A stretch of 64,000 nt of DNA from Rugosimonospora sp040255525. GTDB taxonomy: Bacteria > Actinomycetota > Actinomycetes > Mycobacteriales > Micromonosporaceae. A model generated the notes under the pieces. It saw nothing but the letters and a program-made list of their open reading frames with translations, was not told where the DNA came from and searched no databases. Within the stretch, counting starts at the first letter, position 1. Each line of letters opens with the position of its first letter. Position numbers and translations under genes: made by a program. Below are positions 1-8,449 of the stretch, in pieces. Location: NCBI GenBank assembly GCA_040255525.1, contig JBDZVD010000003.1, positions 70,564-134,563 of the forward strand, in the 5' to 3' direction.

Positions 1-82
1 GCCGCCGGGTGCGCCGGGCCGGCGGCGGACCGCTGGCGGGTCCGGCATCGGGTCTGAGTTGCCCGGTCGCGACCAACGACAT
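1..82 (-). CDS. ABC peptide permease, DppC/OppC position (partial)
   Basis: Only the first 27 codons lie in the window (MSLVATGQLRPDAG...), running leftward off the edge. The ATG overlaps the TGA stop of the preceding permease gene (TGATG), so the two are probably translationally coupled. The fragment is a Pro/Arg-rich cytoplasmic N-terminus with no membrane segment yet, as is usual for the second permease of dipeptide/oligopeptide ABC importers. The assignment rests on gene order (binding protein, DppB-type permease, then this), not on any domain seen in the fragment. Confidence 0.5.
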   Translation of the reverse strand, partial: MSLVATGQLRPDAGPASGPPPARRTRR

Positions 83-1032
83 CAGGCCACCGCCTTTCTC
101 AGCTTCGGATTGAGCACAGTGGACAGGACATCGGCGGCGAGGCTCGCGATCACGTACATCACCGCGAGCACCAGGATGGTCGCCTGCACGACGGGATAGT
201 CGCGGTTGAGCACCGAGTCGACGGCCAGCGCGCCGATGCCGGGCAACGCGAACACCTGCTCGACGACTACCGTCGCGCCGAGCACGCCACCCACCTGCAG
301 GCCGATCACGGTCACGACCGGGATCGACGCGTTGCGCAGCGTGTGTCGGGTGATGACCCGCCACTCGGACATCCCGACGGCCCGCCCGAACCGGATGAAG
401 TCCTCGTCGAGGACGTCGAGCATCGCCCCGCGGGTGATGCGGATGAGTACCGCGCCGAAGCCGGCCGACAACGCGAGCGCCGGCAGGATCAGCGATCTCA
501 GGTTCTGCCCGAAGTCCTGGGTCAGCGGCACGTAGCCCGATGTCGGGAAGATCTGCAGGGTGAGCGCGAAGCCGAGAATCAGCACGAGCCCGAAGCCGAA
601 GTCGGGGATCGAGGTCCCGAGCACGCTCATTCCCCGGGCGAAGGAGTCGATGATGCCGCCCTGGCGCACCGCGGCCAGCACTCCGAGCGTTACCCCGCCG
701 ATGACCGCGATGAGCAGCGCCAGGACGGCCAGTTCGATGGTGACCGGCAGCCGCTGCCGGAGCATGTCGGTGATTGCTTGGCTGCTGATGTAGTCGTGCC
801 CGAGGTTGCCGTGCAGGATGCCTGCCACCCATTTGCCGTACTGCACCCAGATCGGCTCGTTCAGGCCGAGGTCGTGGCGGACCTTTGCCTCCAGGGCGGG
901 TGTGGCGTTGGTACCCAGCACGGCGTCGGCCGGATCGCCGGGCACCAGCCGGAGCAGGAAGAACACGACGATGGACACGCCGATGAGCATCGGCACGGCC
1001 AACAGCAGCCTGCGTAGCATGAGTTTGGTCAC
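82..1032 (-). CDS. ABC transporter permease, DppB/OppB type
   Basis: This 316-residue inner-membrane permease belongs to the dipeptide/oligopeptide/nickel ABC importer family (BPD_transp_1). The N-terminus (LMLRRLLLAVPMLIGVSIVV) is the first membrane segment and is followed by the typical RLVPGDPA motif. Further hydrophobic spans lie around residues 100-125, 135-165, 180-200 and 235-310. The EAA-like loop (RAVGMSEWRVITRHTLRN) that contacts the ATPase is present. The start is GTG with AGGTGAG upstream. The gene lies 74 bp downstream of a peptide-binding lipoprotein and overlaps the next permease. The substrate is probably a peptide or peptide-like compound. No ATPase gene is visible; it would lie beyond the left edge. 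Confidence 0.93.
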   Translation of the reverse strand: MTKLMLRRLLLAVPMLIGVSIVVFFLLRLVPGDPADAVLGTNATPALEAKVRHDLGLNEPIWVQYGKWVAGILHGNLGHDYISSQAITDMLRQRLPVTIELAVLALLIAVIGGVTLGVLAAVRQGGIIDSFARGMSVLGTSIPDFGFGLVLILGFALTLQIFPTSGYVPLTQDFGQNLRSLILPALALSAGFGAVLIRITRGAMLDVLDEDFIRFGRAVGMSEWRVITRHTLRNASIPVVTVIGLQVGGVLGATVVVEQVFALPGIGALAVDSVLNRDYPVVQATILVLAVMYVIASLAADVLSTVLNPKLRKAVA

Positions 1033-1106
1033 GAGGGGCTCACCTGTGGAGGTTCATGCCGGCAGTGAGTCCCTGCCGGCGACGGGCGTGTGGTGTGGAC
1101 CCCGGC

Positions 1107-2681
1107 TCAGCCGCTCTTCCACATGTCCTCCAGGCGGATCTCCAACGTCGGCAGCGGCGAGGCGCTGTGGAAGGTCGGCTTGGTCCAGTACCGCTGGATC
1201 TGGTTGACCAGCGGAATGTAGGCGGCCTCCTCGGAGAACGCGGTGACGAGGTCGGCGTTGACGGCCTTGCGCTTGCTGGGATCACCCTCATAGACGAACT
1301 TGTTGACCAGCTGGATGAGCTTGTCGCTCATCGGCCCGCTGCTGTCGAACGCGGTGCCGTTGGACGTGATCAGCAGATAGGTGATGCCCGGGTCGTTGCT
1401 GGCGCTGAAGTAGGACAGGGTCAGCGCCGGCGTGTGCGCCTGCAGCTGGGCGATGTACTGCGCGGAGCCGAGCGCCTCGATGGTGACGTTGATGCCGATC
1501 TGCTTGAGCTGCGACTGCACCACCTGGGCGATCTGGGCATACACCCGGATCCCCGACTTGATCATCATAGGTACGGTGATGTCGCCGACGCCGGCCTGCC
1601 GCAGCAGGTCCTTGGCCTTGTCCAGGTCGGGACCGCCCTTGAACGGGTTCGCGCCGCTGTACCACGGGTTCGGCTTCGAGACGAGTTCGTCCGCCGCCAC
1701 CGCCTGCCCGAAGAAGGCCAGCTTGACGATGTCGTCGCGGTTGATCGCCCACGCGATCGCCTGCCGTACGCGCTGGTCGTTGAACGGCGGCTTGGTCACG
1801 TTCAGCGACAGCCAGTACGGCAGGAACGGGCCGGCATCGGTGTGCGCCACCCTCGAGGAGTTCATCAGGTTGGCGACCTGCTGGCCCGGAATCGCCTGGA
1901 TCCAGTCGAACTGGCCCGTCTGCAGGCCGGACAGCCGCACGCTGTCGTCGCCGACCGAGCGGAACGTCACCTGGTCCAGGTAGGGCTTGTCACGCTTGAA
2001 ATACTTCTCCCACCTTGTCAGTGTCACGTGGTCGCCCTGTACCCACTCGGTCATCTTGTACGGGCCGCAGCCGATCGGCCGCAGCTTCGGGTTCTGCCCG
2101 GTGACCGCCTTCTCGTTGACGATGTCGAGGAAGCCCGCGACGGTGGCCTCCATCGGACCGTACGGCTGCTTCAGGCGGAACCGGACGCTGTGTGAATTGA
2201 TCACCTCGACGCTGCCGATCGACGAGGTGAACGCGGACAGGCCGTGCCCGTTGTTCTGCCGCTCGACGGTGTACTTCACGTCGTTGGCGGTGACCGGTTC
2301 GCCGTTCTGGAAGACCGCGTTGTCGACCAGGTCGAACCGCCAGGTCTTCTCGTCCTCCTGCTGGTAGGCCGAGGCCAGATTGGCCTCGAAGGTGAAGCTC
2401 GCCGTCTCGGAGATGAGCTCGCTGAAAATGTTCTGGTACACCTCCAGCGACGAGTAGAGCTGGCCGTCGGCCGGGTCCATGTTCACCGGCACGTCCTGGA
2501 TGGCCAGGGTTGCCTTACCACCCCTGACCGGAGTGGCGCTGGCCGCGCCCGATGGCCCGGCCGCACCGGATCCATCGTTGGATCCGCATCCGGCAAGCAG
2601 CGGCGCCCCGACCGCCGAAGCGGCTATGACTTCGCCCACTCCCTTGAGGAAGGTGCGGCGACCTACGTTGAAGTGCGACAA
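1107..2681 (-). CDS. ABC transporter peptide-binding lipoprotein (SBP_bac_5)
   Basis: This 524-residue extracytoplasmic solute-binding protein is of the DppA/OppA family and delivers substrate to the neighbouring permeases. The N-terminus has a twin-arginine pattern (GRRTFLKG) followed by a lipobox (APLLAGC), so it is probably a Tat-exported lipoprotein with the mature end at Cys32. The family signature appears at about 120-170 (FQNGEPVTANDVKYTVERQ). The start is an unusual TTG (complement of caa at 2679-2681) with AAGGAG about 8 nt upstream. The gene sits 11 bp downstream of a CapA-like gene and a dipeptidase in one leftward operon, which suggests import linked to hydrolysis of a peptide-like ligand. 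Confidence 0.93.
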   Translation of the reverse strand: MSHFNVGRRTFLKGVGEVIAASAVGAPLLAGCGSNDGSGAAGPSGAASATPVRGGKATLAIQDVPVNMDPADGQLYSSLEVYQNIFSELISETASFTFEANLASAYQQEDEKTWRFDLVDNAVFQNGEPVTANDVKYTVERQNNGHGLSAFTSSIGSVEVINSHSVRFRLKQPYGPMEATVAGFLDIVNEKAVTGQNPKLRPIGCGPYKMTEWVQGDHVTLTRWEKYFKRDKPYLDQVTFRSVGDDSVRLSGLQTGQFDWIQAIPGQQVANLMNSSRVAHTDAGPFLPYWLSLNVTKPPFNDQRVRQAIAWAINRDDIVKLAFFGQAVAADELVSKPNPWYSGANPFKGGPDLDKAKDLLRQAGVGDITVPMMIKSGIRVYAQIAQVVQSQLKQIGINVTIEALGSAQYIAQLQAHTPALTLSYFSASNDPGITYLLITSNGTAFDSSGPMSDKLIQLVNKFVYEGDPSKRKAVNADLVTAFSEEAAYIPLVNQIQRYWTKPTFHSASPLPTLEIRLEDMWKSG

Positions 2682-2692
2682 CTGCTGTCTCC

Positions 2693-3805
2693 TTAGGTCA
2701 GCTCAACCGGCGCGACGACCGTGGCGGGCGCGGCGTCGGTGAATCTCACGGTGGATCCGCTGAGCCCGCGAACGATGCCGGTCGCGAACTCGTGTTGCGC
2801 CGAGTCGGCGATAGAAGGGTTTCCGGCGGCGTCGATGGCGACGGACAACAGGTCCACATGGGACGGTGCCCCGGGACCGGTCCAGGTGAGACGGGCCAGG
2901 CCGCCCACCTTGGTCAACTCGTCGTGCAGCTTGCTCAGGTCGTAGTCCGGCTCGGCGCGGCCGAATTCGCGATCCTCCACCGCCCGCGCCTGGAACAGGA
3001 AGTTGCCGAGGCTGTAGAAGATCGGCCGGTTGTTGTAGAACTCGATCTCGCTGAGCGAGTGCGGATGGTGGCCGAGCACCGCGTCGGCACCGGCGTCGAT
3101 GAGCCGGTGCGCCAACGGGCGCTGGTAGTCGCACAGGTGGCCCTGGTACGGCGCCAGGCAGGCGCGGGGCACACCCCAGTGGCAGGTGACGATCACGACG
3201 TCGGAGTCGGTCCTCGCGCGGGCCACGGCCTGTTCCAGCCGCTCGACATCCTCAGCGAACGGGGTGGTCTCGACTAGTGGCGCCATGCCGGGCTGCTCGT
3301 CGATGGTGACGGTGTCGACAAGGAAGCGCGAGAGCACCCGCACCGGGGTGATGCCCGGCCGGCCCGGGCCGGCGCTGCTGCCGACCGGCAGCGTGCTCGC
3401 GAAACCGATCATGGAAAAGCGCAGCCCGCCCCGCTCCACCACACCGGCCCTGATCGCGCTGTCGATGTCCCGGCCACCACCGATCGGGGTGATCCCCGCG
3501 TTGGCGAGGTTGTCCACGGTGTCGATCAGCCCCTCGACGCCGTAGTCGAAGGAGTGGTTGTTGGCGACGTTGGCCACCGTGACGTTCGCGGCGCGCAGAT
3601 GCTCCACGACCTTCGGGTCGCTGCGGAAGCGGATCAGCTTGTCCGCCGCGCCGCCCCGCTCGGTGAGCGTGGTCTCCAGGTTGACCAGCAACGCGTCACA
3701 GGCGTGCAGCGCGTCAAGGACCGCGGCGTAGCCGCCCCCGCTCGGCTCGCGCAGGATCATGACATCGCCGGCGACGCCGAGCGTGACACCCGCGGGCGCG
3801 GCCAT
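2693..3805 (-). CDS. CapA family protein (PgsA/CapA metallophosphatase-like)
   Basis: This 370-residue protein of the CapA (poly-gamma-glutamate capsule synthesis) family has the calcineurin-like fold. Visible motifs are GDVMILREP and LVNLETTLTERG at the N-terminus, VANNHSFDYG in the middle, TCHWG, and GADAVLGHHPHSLSEIE then IFYSLGNFLF, the usual metal-site and core segments. No signal peptide is seen. ATG at 3805 is preferred over GTG at 3808 because GGAGGT lies 6 nt upstream of it. It overlaps the dipeptidase stop by one base. In a peptide-import operon its role is unlikely to be capsule formation; a hydrolase acting on a gamma-glutamyl or related amide is possible but unproven. Confidence 0.88.
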   Translation of the reverse strand: MAAPAGVTLGVAGDVMILREPSGGGYAAVLDALHACDALLVNLETTLTERGGAADKLIRFRSDPKVVEHLRAANVTVANVANNHSFDYGVEGLIDTVDNLANAGITPIGGGRDIDSAIRAGVVERGGLRFSMIGFASTLPVGSSAGPGRPGITPVRVLSRFLVDTVTIDEQPGMAPLVETTPFAEDVERLEQAVARARTDSDVVIVTCHWGVPRACLAPYQGHLCDYQRPLAHRLIDAGADAVLGHHPHSLSEIEFYNNRPIFYSLGNFLFQARAVEDREFGRAEPDYDLSKLHDELTKVGGLARLTWTGPGAPSHVDLLSVAIDAAGNPSIADSAQHEFATGIVRGLSGSTVRFTDAAPATVVAPVELT

Positions 3806-5001
3806 CACCAGACCTCCTTCAGTACGCGCATGACGTTCCCGCCGATAACAGCGGTGATGTCGCTGTCGCTGTAGCCGTGCTTGACCAGCCAGCCGACGAT
3901 GTTGTGGAAGTTCTCGGTCGGGTTTTCCAGCCCGGCGACATACTCGACCTGCTCGTAGGTGACTCCACCGTGGGCCTGGCTCAGCGACAGGTTGCCGGCG
4001 AAGACCCGGTGCAGGCCGACGTGGTCGCCGTAGGTGGTGTCCGGCCCGAACGCCACGTGCTCGATGCCCATCAGGTTCACGCAGTACTCGAAGTGGTCCA
4101 TCACCGACTCGATCGAGTGTTGGGGATGCTGCGGTGACAGCGTGGTGTGCGGCGCCGCCTCCAGGCCGATGACGCCACCGGACTGAGCGCAGGCGGTGAG
4201 CACCTCGTCAGGCATCATCCGCGCGGTGTTCCACACCGCGCGGGCGCCGGCGTGAGTGATGAAGACCGGCTTGCTGGACGCCTCGAACACATCCAGGCAG
4301 GTCTGGTCGCCGGAGTGCGAGACATCGATAGCAATGCCGAGCTTGTTCATCCGTTCCACGGCGCGCCTGCCAAAGACGGTCAGGCCACCGTCGCGTGCCT
4401 CCTTGAGCCCCGAGCCAAGCGTGTTGGACTCGGAGTAGGCGATGCCCATCTGCCGAATGCCCAGGCCGTAGAGGATGTCGATACGGTCGACCTCGTTCTC
4501 TATCGGGGTGGCGGCCTCCAGCGACATGACGAACCCGATCTGCCCGTTCGCCTTCGCCGCGATGATGTCGTCGATCCCGTGCACCACGCGAACGAAGTCC
4601 TGGTGGGCGATGTCGCTCAGCCGCATGCCGAGGTCGTAGATGATGTCGTCCCACTTCCAGCCCCAGTTGCTGGTGACACACGCGGTCCCATCCATCATGT
4701 TGTCGAACAATGCCGTCAACCCGGATTGGGCCAGTCCTTCGAATCCGGTGTGCTCGCGGCCCGTGCGGATATAGTCACGGATCCTGCCCAGGTCGGTGGG
4801 GAACAGGCACGGATGGTCATGCAAGCTGATGACGATCTTGTCATCGAGCAGTTTGGCCACCCGCGCCCGCTGAGCATCGTCGATTCCGAGATCGTAGGCG
4901 GTGACGCGGTCGAGTTCCTTTTCCAGTTCGAAGACCTGGTAGTCGTCGCCGGGGGTGAGATAGGAATAGGACTTGTATCCTGAGTAACGCGGCTGAGTCA
5001 T
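3805..5001 (-). CDS. Membrane dipeptidase family (peptidase M19)
   Basis: This 398-residue zinc dipeptidase is of the renal dipeptidase family. Metal-site elements are visible in order: LHDHP (about residue 62), MSLEAATP (Glu bridge), DVSHSG and THAGARAVWN (His ligands), then GPDTTYGDH near the C-terminus. There is no signal peptide, so it is probably cytoplasmic. ATG at 5001 is chosen because GGGAG lies 5-6 nt upstream; a longer in-frame start at 5043 lacks a ribosome site. It is the first gene of the operon and probably cleaves dipeptides or beta-lactam-like/D-amino-acid amides taken up by the downstream transporter. Confidence 0.93.
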   Translation of the reverse strand: MTQPRYSGYKSYSYLTPGDDYQVFELEKELDRVTAYDLGIDDAQRARVAKLLDDKIVISLHDHPCLFPTDLGRIRDYIRTGREHTGFEGLAQSGLTALFDNMMDGTACVTSNWGWKWDDIIYDLGMRLSDIAHQDFVRVVHGIDDIIAAKANGQIGFVMSLEAATPIENEVDRIDILYGLGIRQMGIAYSESNTLGSGLKEARDGGLTVFGRRAVERMNKLGIAIDVSHSGDQTCLDVFEASSKPVFITHAGARAVWNTARMMPDEVLTACAQSGGVIGLEAAPHTTLSPQHPQHSIESVMDHFEYCVNLMGIEHVAFGPDTTYGDHVGLHRVFAGNLSLSQAHGGVTYEQVEYVAGLENPTENFHNIVGWLVKHGYSDSDITAVIGGNVMRVLKEVW

Positions 5002-5740
5002 TTCACTCCCGTGGTCGCTGAGGTGCCTCACGCCGCGGATCACACCGATTCCAAGGGTTGTTCCGCTAGCTGGGGCAGTGTTCCGGACAGGCTGAAGGGC
5101 TGTATGAAGTCCGGTCGGAGCGCAGTGAATGCTCTGGCGGGAATAATTGATCGTGGTGTTGTGGTGCGCGTGCGCGCGGGGACTTACTCGTCCGGTATTC
5201 GGCGCGCATCGCGACAGAATTCAACGCCTCAGGGCGTCACCCGGTGGCGATGATGCGGACAGTCGCCGCCGCAACAGACAATCATTGCGTGTACATTTTT
5301 CGTGAACCACGGGCGGGCTGTGCCGCGGCATAGTCTGACCAACTGCTCGTTCTTCGCTCGGATATAGACGCCTCCCGTTCCGGCGACTCCACGCGACCTT
5401 GCCTGACACGAGGATGCCGATCCCGGCGGTCGAATCGCGGGGCTGCCAGGGTCCAGGTCCAGGGGTCGAGACCTGATCGGTGAAATGTTGTATGTCCGAC
5501 TGTCGAGAACCGGGCCGCTGCTCCCGACGAGACGGGATCCTGCACTGACCATGAAAATATCGCATGATTCCTGCTGCCTGTCTACTACCACGACCGAAGG
5601 TCTCACCGGTGAGCCGGGCGGCCGCGCCGGCAGCTCCACCTCCTCACCCTCCTCCCGGTGATGTCACGCAACCCGACAGCGGCCGTCTGGCAGTGACCGT
5701 TGATGATGTCCGGGCACCGGTGAGCTCCGCGGCGGGTCCA
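5002..5740. other. Intergenic region without a convincing gene
   Basis: About 740 bp upstream of the dipeptidase. Short open frames occur on both strands, but none has a plausible domain, a good ribosome site or a family-like sequence. An AT-rich patch around 5138-5150 (gggaataattgatc) stands out in this GC-rich DNA and could hold the promoter of the leftward dipeptidase operon; no exact -35/-10 pair is asserted. Confidence 0.5.
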
Positions 5741-6010
5741 GAGTGGACTGTTCCGTTCACCGGGTTGCGGCCAACACAGTTCCGCACGCTGGTCGGCTGG
5801 CCGCCGAAGGCGGAGGTGAGGCGATCGCTGACGGACGCTCGCCGGAGGCCGGTGGTCGCCGACGGCGGCTACCGCGGCAACCCGGCGTGGTGATCGCGTA
5901 CCGCGAACCCGACGGCGGCGGCGCGCTGCCGCAGGGAAAGGAGGACCTCAACCGGGTCTACCGCACGGTACGCGCGCGGGCCGAACACACACAGCCCGGC
6001 AGCGGCACCG
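5741..6010 (+). pseudogene. IS5-type transposase remnant
   Basis: Two broken pieces resemble an actinobacterial IS5-family DDE transposase. The first frame gives WTVPFTGLRPTQFRTLVG, like the N-terminal domain, and then jumps to VVADGGYRGNPAW with a stop at 5893. The next frame continues with VIAYREPDGGGALPQGKEDL and RVYRTVRARAEHT, the familiar C-terminal end of this family. The central catalytic part is missing and at least one frameshift separates the pieces, so it is inactive. No intact terminal inverted repeats were recognised. It borders the 3' end of the M20 amidohydrolase gene. Confidence 0.7.
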
Positions 6011-6035
6011 CATCGACCGAGTCACCCGACAATGC

Positions 6036-7262
6036 TCAGGAGGCGAGAGCGATCAGCGTACTCAGCAATACGTTCGCGCCCTGCACTAACAACTCCGGAT
6101 CGGTGTGCTCGGCCGGGCAGTGGCTCCGCCCCTCGTGGCTCGGGACGAAGATCATGCCGGTTGGCGTGACCCTGGCGAGGTTCTGCGAATCGTGCCCCGC
6201 GCCGGACGGCAGGTCCTGCCGGGAGTACCCGTGCGCGTCGCAGGCGTCTCGTATGACCTGCTGCACCGTGGGATCCATCCCGACGGGGTCGATGATCTGA
6301 TCGGGATGCCACACGACATCGATGCTGTGCCGCGCGGCCACCTCCCTCGCCGCCTTCTCCACAGCGGCGTGTAGCGCCGCCACGCCGGCCCGGGTCGGTT
6401 CCCGCAGATCGAGCGTGCACGTCGCGACCTCCGGCACCACGTTCGCCGCCCCGGGCGCCAGCAGCAGGACTCCGCAGGTCGCCACCGCCGCCTCACTGAC
6501 GCCCGCCGCCAACCGCGGCAATGAGGTCAGGAAGTCCGCGGCGGCGAGCAACGCGTCGGCGCGCTTGGACATGGGTGTGGTCCCGGCATGATCGGCACGG
6601 CCGTGAAACTCCGCCCGGCCACCGCCCAGCCCGACGATCGAGCTGACCACACCGATGTCCAGCCCGAGGGCCTCGAGTTTGGGGCCCTGTTCGATATGCA
6701 GCTCGACGAAGGCGGCGACCGCGGCCGGGTCAATCGGCTGGATCGGCTGCGGGCCGCGGAACGGGTAGTCGGCCCAGGTGTCGACGAGGCGGTCCCCGTC
6801 GCGACCCACCATGCTCTCAAGCGCGGCGGGCGAGTACCCGTTGATCAGGCCGTACGAGCCGAAGAGGTGTGCGTAGTTGCCCTCCTCGTCGGTGAAGACC
6901 ATGGCCCGGACCGGGCGGGCCAACGGCACGCCCTCCTCGGCGAGGCGACGCAGGCACTCCAGCGCGGCGACCGTGCCGAGAGCGCCATCGAGCGGACCGC
7001 CGTTCGGCACGGTGTCGATGTGCGATCCGCTCCAGACCGCTCCGGTGACTCCGTCGTCGCCGGGTAGCCGAGCGGTCATGTTGCCCAGCCCGTCGAAGAC
7101 CAGGTCGAGTCCGGCCTGTACGCAACGCTCGCGGTACCAGTGGCGGGCCAGCACGTCCTCGGGTGAGAACGCGGTGCGGCTGATCCCGCCGCCCTCGCGG
7201 GCCCCGATGCTGGCGAGCGTGCGGAGGTCGGCCAGCAGGCGATCACCGTTGACCTTCAGCAC
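6036..7262 (-). CDS. M20-family amidohydrolase (N-carbamoyl-amino-acid hydrolase/allantoate amidohydrolase type)
   Basis: This 408-residue cytoplasmic metalloenzyme hydrolyses an N-carbamoyl, ureido or amide bond. The di-metal site motifs are visible: SGSHIDTVPNGGPLDGALG (about residues 78-95), TDEEGNYAHLFGS (catalytic Glu pair), ELHIEQGPKLE and, near the end, GAGHDSQNLA then FVPSHEGRSH. The dimerisation insert lies at about 205-320. The start is GTG at 7262 with a weak AGGCAG upstream. The gene is monocistronic, between an IS remnant and a degenerate region. The exact substrate cannot be read from sequence; N-carbamoyl-L-amino acid or allantoate are the usual ones. Confidence 0.9.
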   Translation of the reverse strand: MLKVNGDRLLADLRTLASIGAREGGGISRTAFSPEDVLARHWYRERCVQAGLDLVFDGLGNMTARLPGDDGVTGAVWSGSHIDTVPNGGPLDGALGTVAALECLRRLAEEGVPLARPVRAMVFTDEEGNYAHLFGSYGLINGYSPAALESMVGRDGDRLVDTWADYPFRGPQPIQPIDPAAVAAFVELHIEQGPKLEALGLDIGVVSSIVGLGGGRAEFHGRADHAGTTPMSKRADALLAAADFLTSLPRLAAGVSEAAVATCGVLLLAPGAANVVPEVATCTLDLREPTRAGVAALHAAVEKAAREVAARHSIDVVWHPDQIIDPVGMDPTVQQVIRDACDAHGYSRQDLPSGAGHDSQNLARVTPTGMIFVPSHEGRSHCPAEHTDPELLVQGANVLLSTLIALAS

Positions 7263-7306
7263 CGCAGCTGCCTAGCCATGCGCAACTTTCCTGCCGAATC
7301 TCTCGA

Positions 7307-7345
7307 TCACTTAATAGATTACTGCACATCCGTCGCCGATTTGCA
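7307..7345 (-). promoter_or_regulatory. Possible promoter of the M20 amidohydrolase
   Basis: On the minus strand, TTGCAA is followed after about 19 bp by TAATCT within an AT-rich stretch (taatctattaag), roughly 55 bp upstream of the GTG start at 7262. The spacing is slightly long for a housekeeping sigma factor. This is a pattern match only. Confidence 0.3.
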
Positions 7346-7488
7346 AGATTCAACGCGTGCCTCGTCGGGAGCGGAGCCGGCGCGCGGCCAACCGCCTCCA
7401 ATCCGAGGTGGGCCGCAATCAGGTACCTCGACCCGCGCCGGCCCCCCGGAATCTCCGGGGTCGTCAGCGAATCCGGGCTGGCGCGGGG

Positions 7489-7665
7489 TCAGCGCGAAGC
7501 GAATGCGTTCCTGGCTTCGATGACCGCCCGGGGCATGGCCTTCGCCAGCTCCCACGCCGTCTGTACCGGGGGCTCATGTCCGTGGCCGGATCGGCCGCGT
7601 GCGGCGTGCGGCGCCCACAGCCCCGCTGGTCGTACCGGATGACGCGGTAACGCTCCGTCCACGAC
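7489..7665 (-). pseudogene. Proline iminopeptidase (alpha/beta hydrolase) remnant
   Basis: Two fragments in different frames match prolyl aminopeptidase. WTERYRVIRYDQRGCGRRTP followed by HAADPATDMS corresponds to the conserved DQRGCGRSTPHA segment near the N-terminus. A second piece, AWELAKAMPRAVIEARNAFA, ending with a TGA at 7489-7491, resembles the C-terminal end. The middle, including the catalytic Ser nucleophile elbow, is gone. The remnant lies just beyond the 3' end of the TetR gene and is probably the residue of a deletion. Confidence 0.65.
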
Positions 7666-7741
7666 TTCCTCCGGGTCCGTCCGGCTGCTTCTCCCACGGC
7701 GTCTTCGGCTCGCGCAGTGGAAGCAGCCGGCCCCCCTCCGA

Positions 7742-8338
7742 TCAGCGGGTGGCGCCCGGCCCGGCCAGGGCCATGACCAGCGGCAGGAAGATGTCGTTGA
7801 GGATCTCGGCGAACAGCTCCTCGGCCTGTACCGCCAGCTGCGGCCACTGGTCGGCGGTGCGTCGCAGGCCCTCGTAGCGGATCAGGTCCAGCGGCAGCGA
7901 GGCGACCCGCTCGGGTAGGTCGGCGTGGGCGAGCTCGCCGTGGGCGACTGCGTTCCGCAGGATCTGGTGGAGCACGTCGGGCAGGTTGGAGAAGAACTCG
8001 CCAGCCAGGGTCGGCGTGTCGGCGAGCAGGCCGTGCAGCAGGTCGGGCGTGTAGTGCCGGGCGCGCTCGGCCATCAGCCGCATGACCGTCAGATAGTCCT
8101 CGCGGAGCGAGCCGGTGTCGGGCACCGCCGGCACCAGCGGGCCGAACTTGTGGCGGATCGTGGCGACGGCCAGCTGCTGGCGGTTGGCCCAACGCCGGTA
8201 CAGCACCTGCTTGCCGGTGTGGGCCCGGGCGGCGACTCCTTCGACGGTCAGCCGCGCATACCCCTTCTCCTGAATCTCGGCCCACGCTGCGTCCAGGATC
8301 GTGGTCTCGAGCTCGCTGCCGTGCCGCCTGCTCTGCAC
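7742..8338 (-). CDS. TetR-family transcriptional regulator
   Basis: This 198-residue repressor has an N-terminal helix-turn-helix (residues about 10-55: ILDAAWAEIQEKGYARLTVE, then GVAARAHTGKQVLYRRWANR) and a TetR_C-like ligand domain with the characteristic WPQLAVQAEELFAEILNDIF end. GTG at 8338 is chosen because GGAGGG lies 7 nt upstream; the open frame continues further but runs through the operator region. It is divergent from an MFS exporter, and two matching palindromes lie between them, so it probably represses both genes and is released by a drug-like ligand. Confidence 0.92.
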   Translation of the reverse strand: MQSRRHGSELETTILDAAWAEIQEKGYARLTVEGVAARAHTGKQVLYRRWANRQQLAVATIRHKFGPLVPAVPDTGSLREDYLTVMRLMAERARHYTPDLLHGLLADTPTLAGEFFSNLPDVLHQILRNAVAHGELAHADLPERVASLPLDLIRYEGLRRTADQWPQLAVQAEELFAEILNDIFLPLVMALAGPGATR

Positions 8339-8353
8339 GTCACACCCTCCGTC

Positions 8354-8380
8354 CGCCAAGAGACGTTGCGTCTCTTGGCG
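8354..8380. promoter_or_regulatory. TetR operator O1 (perfect palindrome)
   Basis: A perfect 12-bp inverted repeat with a 3-bp centre, CGCCAAGAGACG-TTG-CGTCTCTTGGCG, begins 15 bp upstream of the TetR start codon. The core AAGAGACG-N3-CGTCTCTT recurs at 8403-8419, which makes it the likely binding site for the adjacent TetR protein. Confidence 0.85.
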
Positions 8381-8402
8381 GTCAAGCCTAGCATTCCGAG
8401 GT

Positions 8403-8419
8403 AGAGACGGATCGTCTCT
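8403..8419. promoter_or_regulatory. TetR operator O2 (second palindrome)
   Basis: AGAGACG-GAT-CGTCTCT is a perfect 7-bp inverted repeat with a 3-bp centre, sharing the core of O1. It ends 30 bp before the MFS start codon and so could block that promoter. Centre-to-centre distance from O1 is 44 bp, about four helical turns, allowing two dimers on the same face. Confidence 0.8.
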
Positions 8420-8449
8420 TAGTGCGAACCCGAGCGGAATGGAGCCGCC

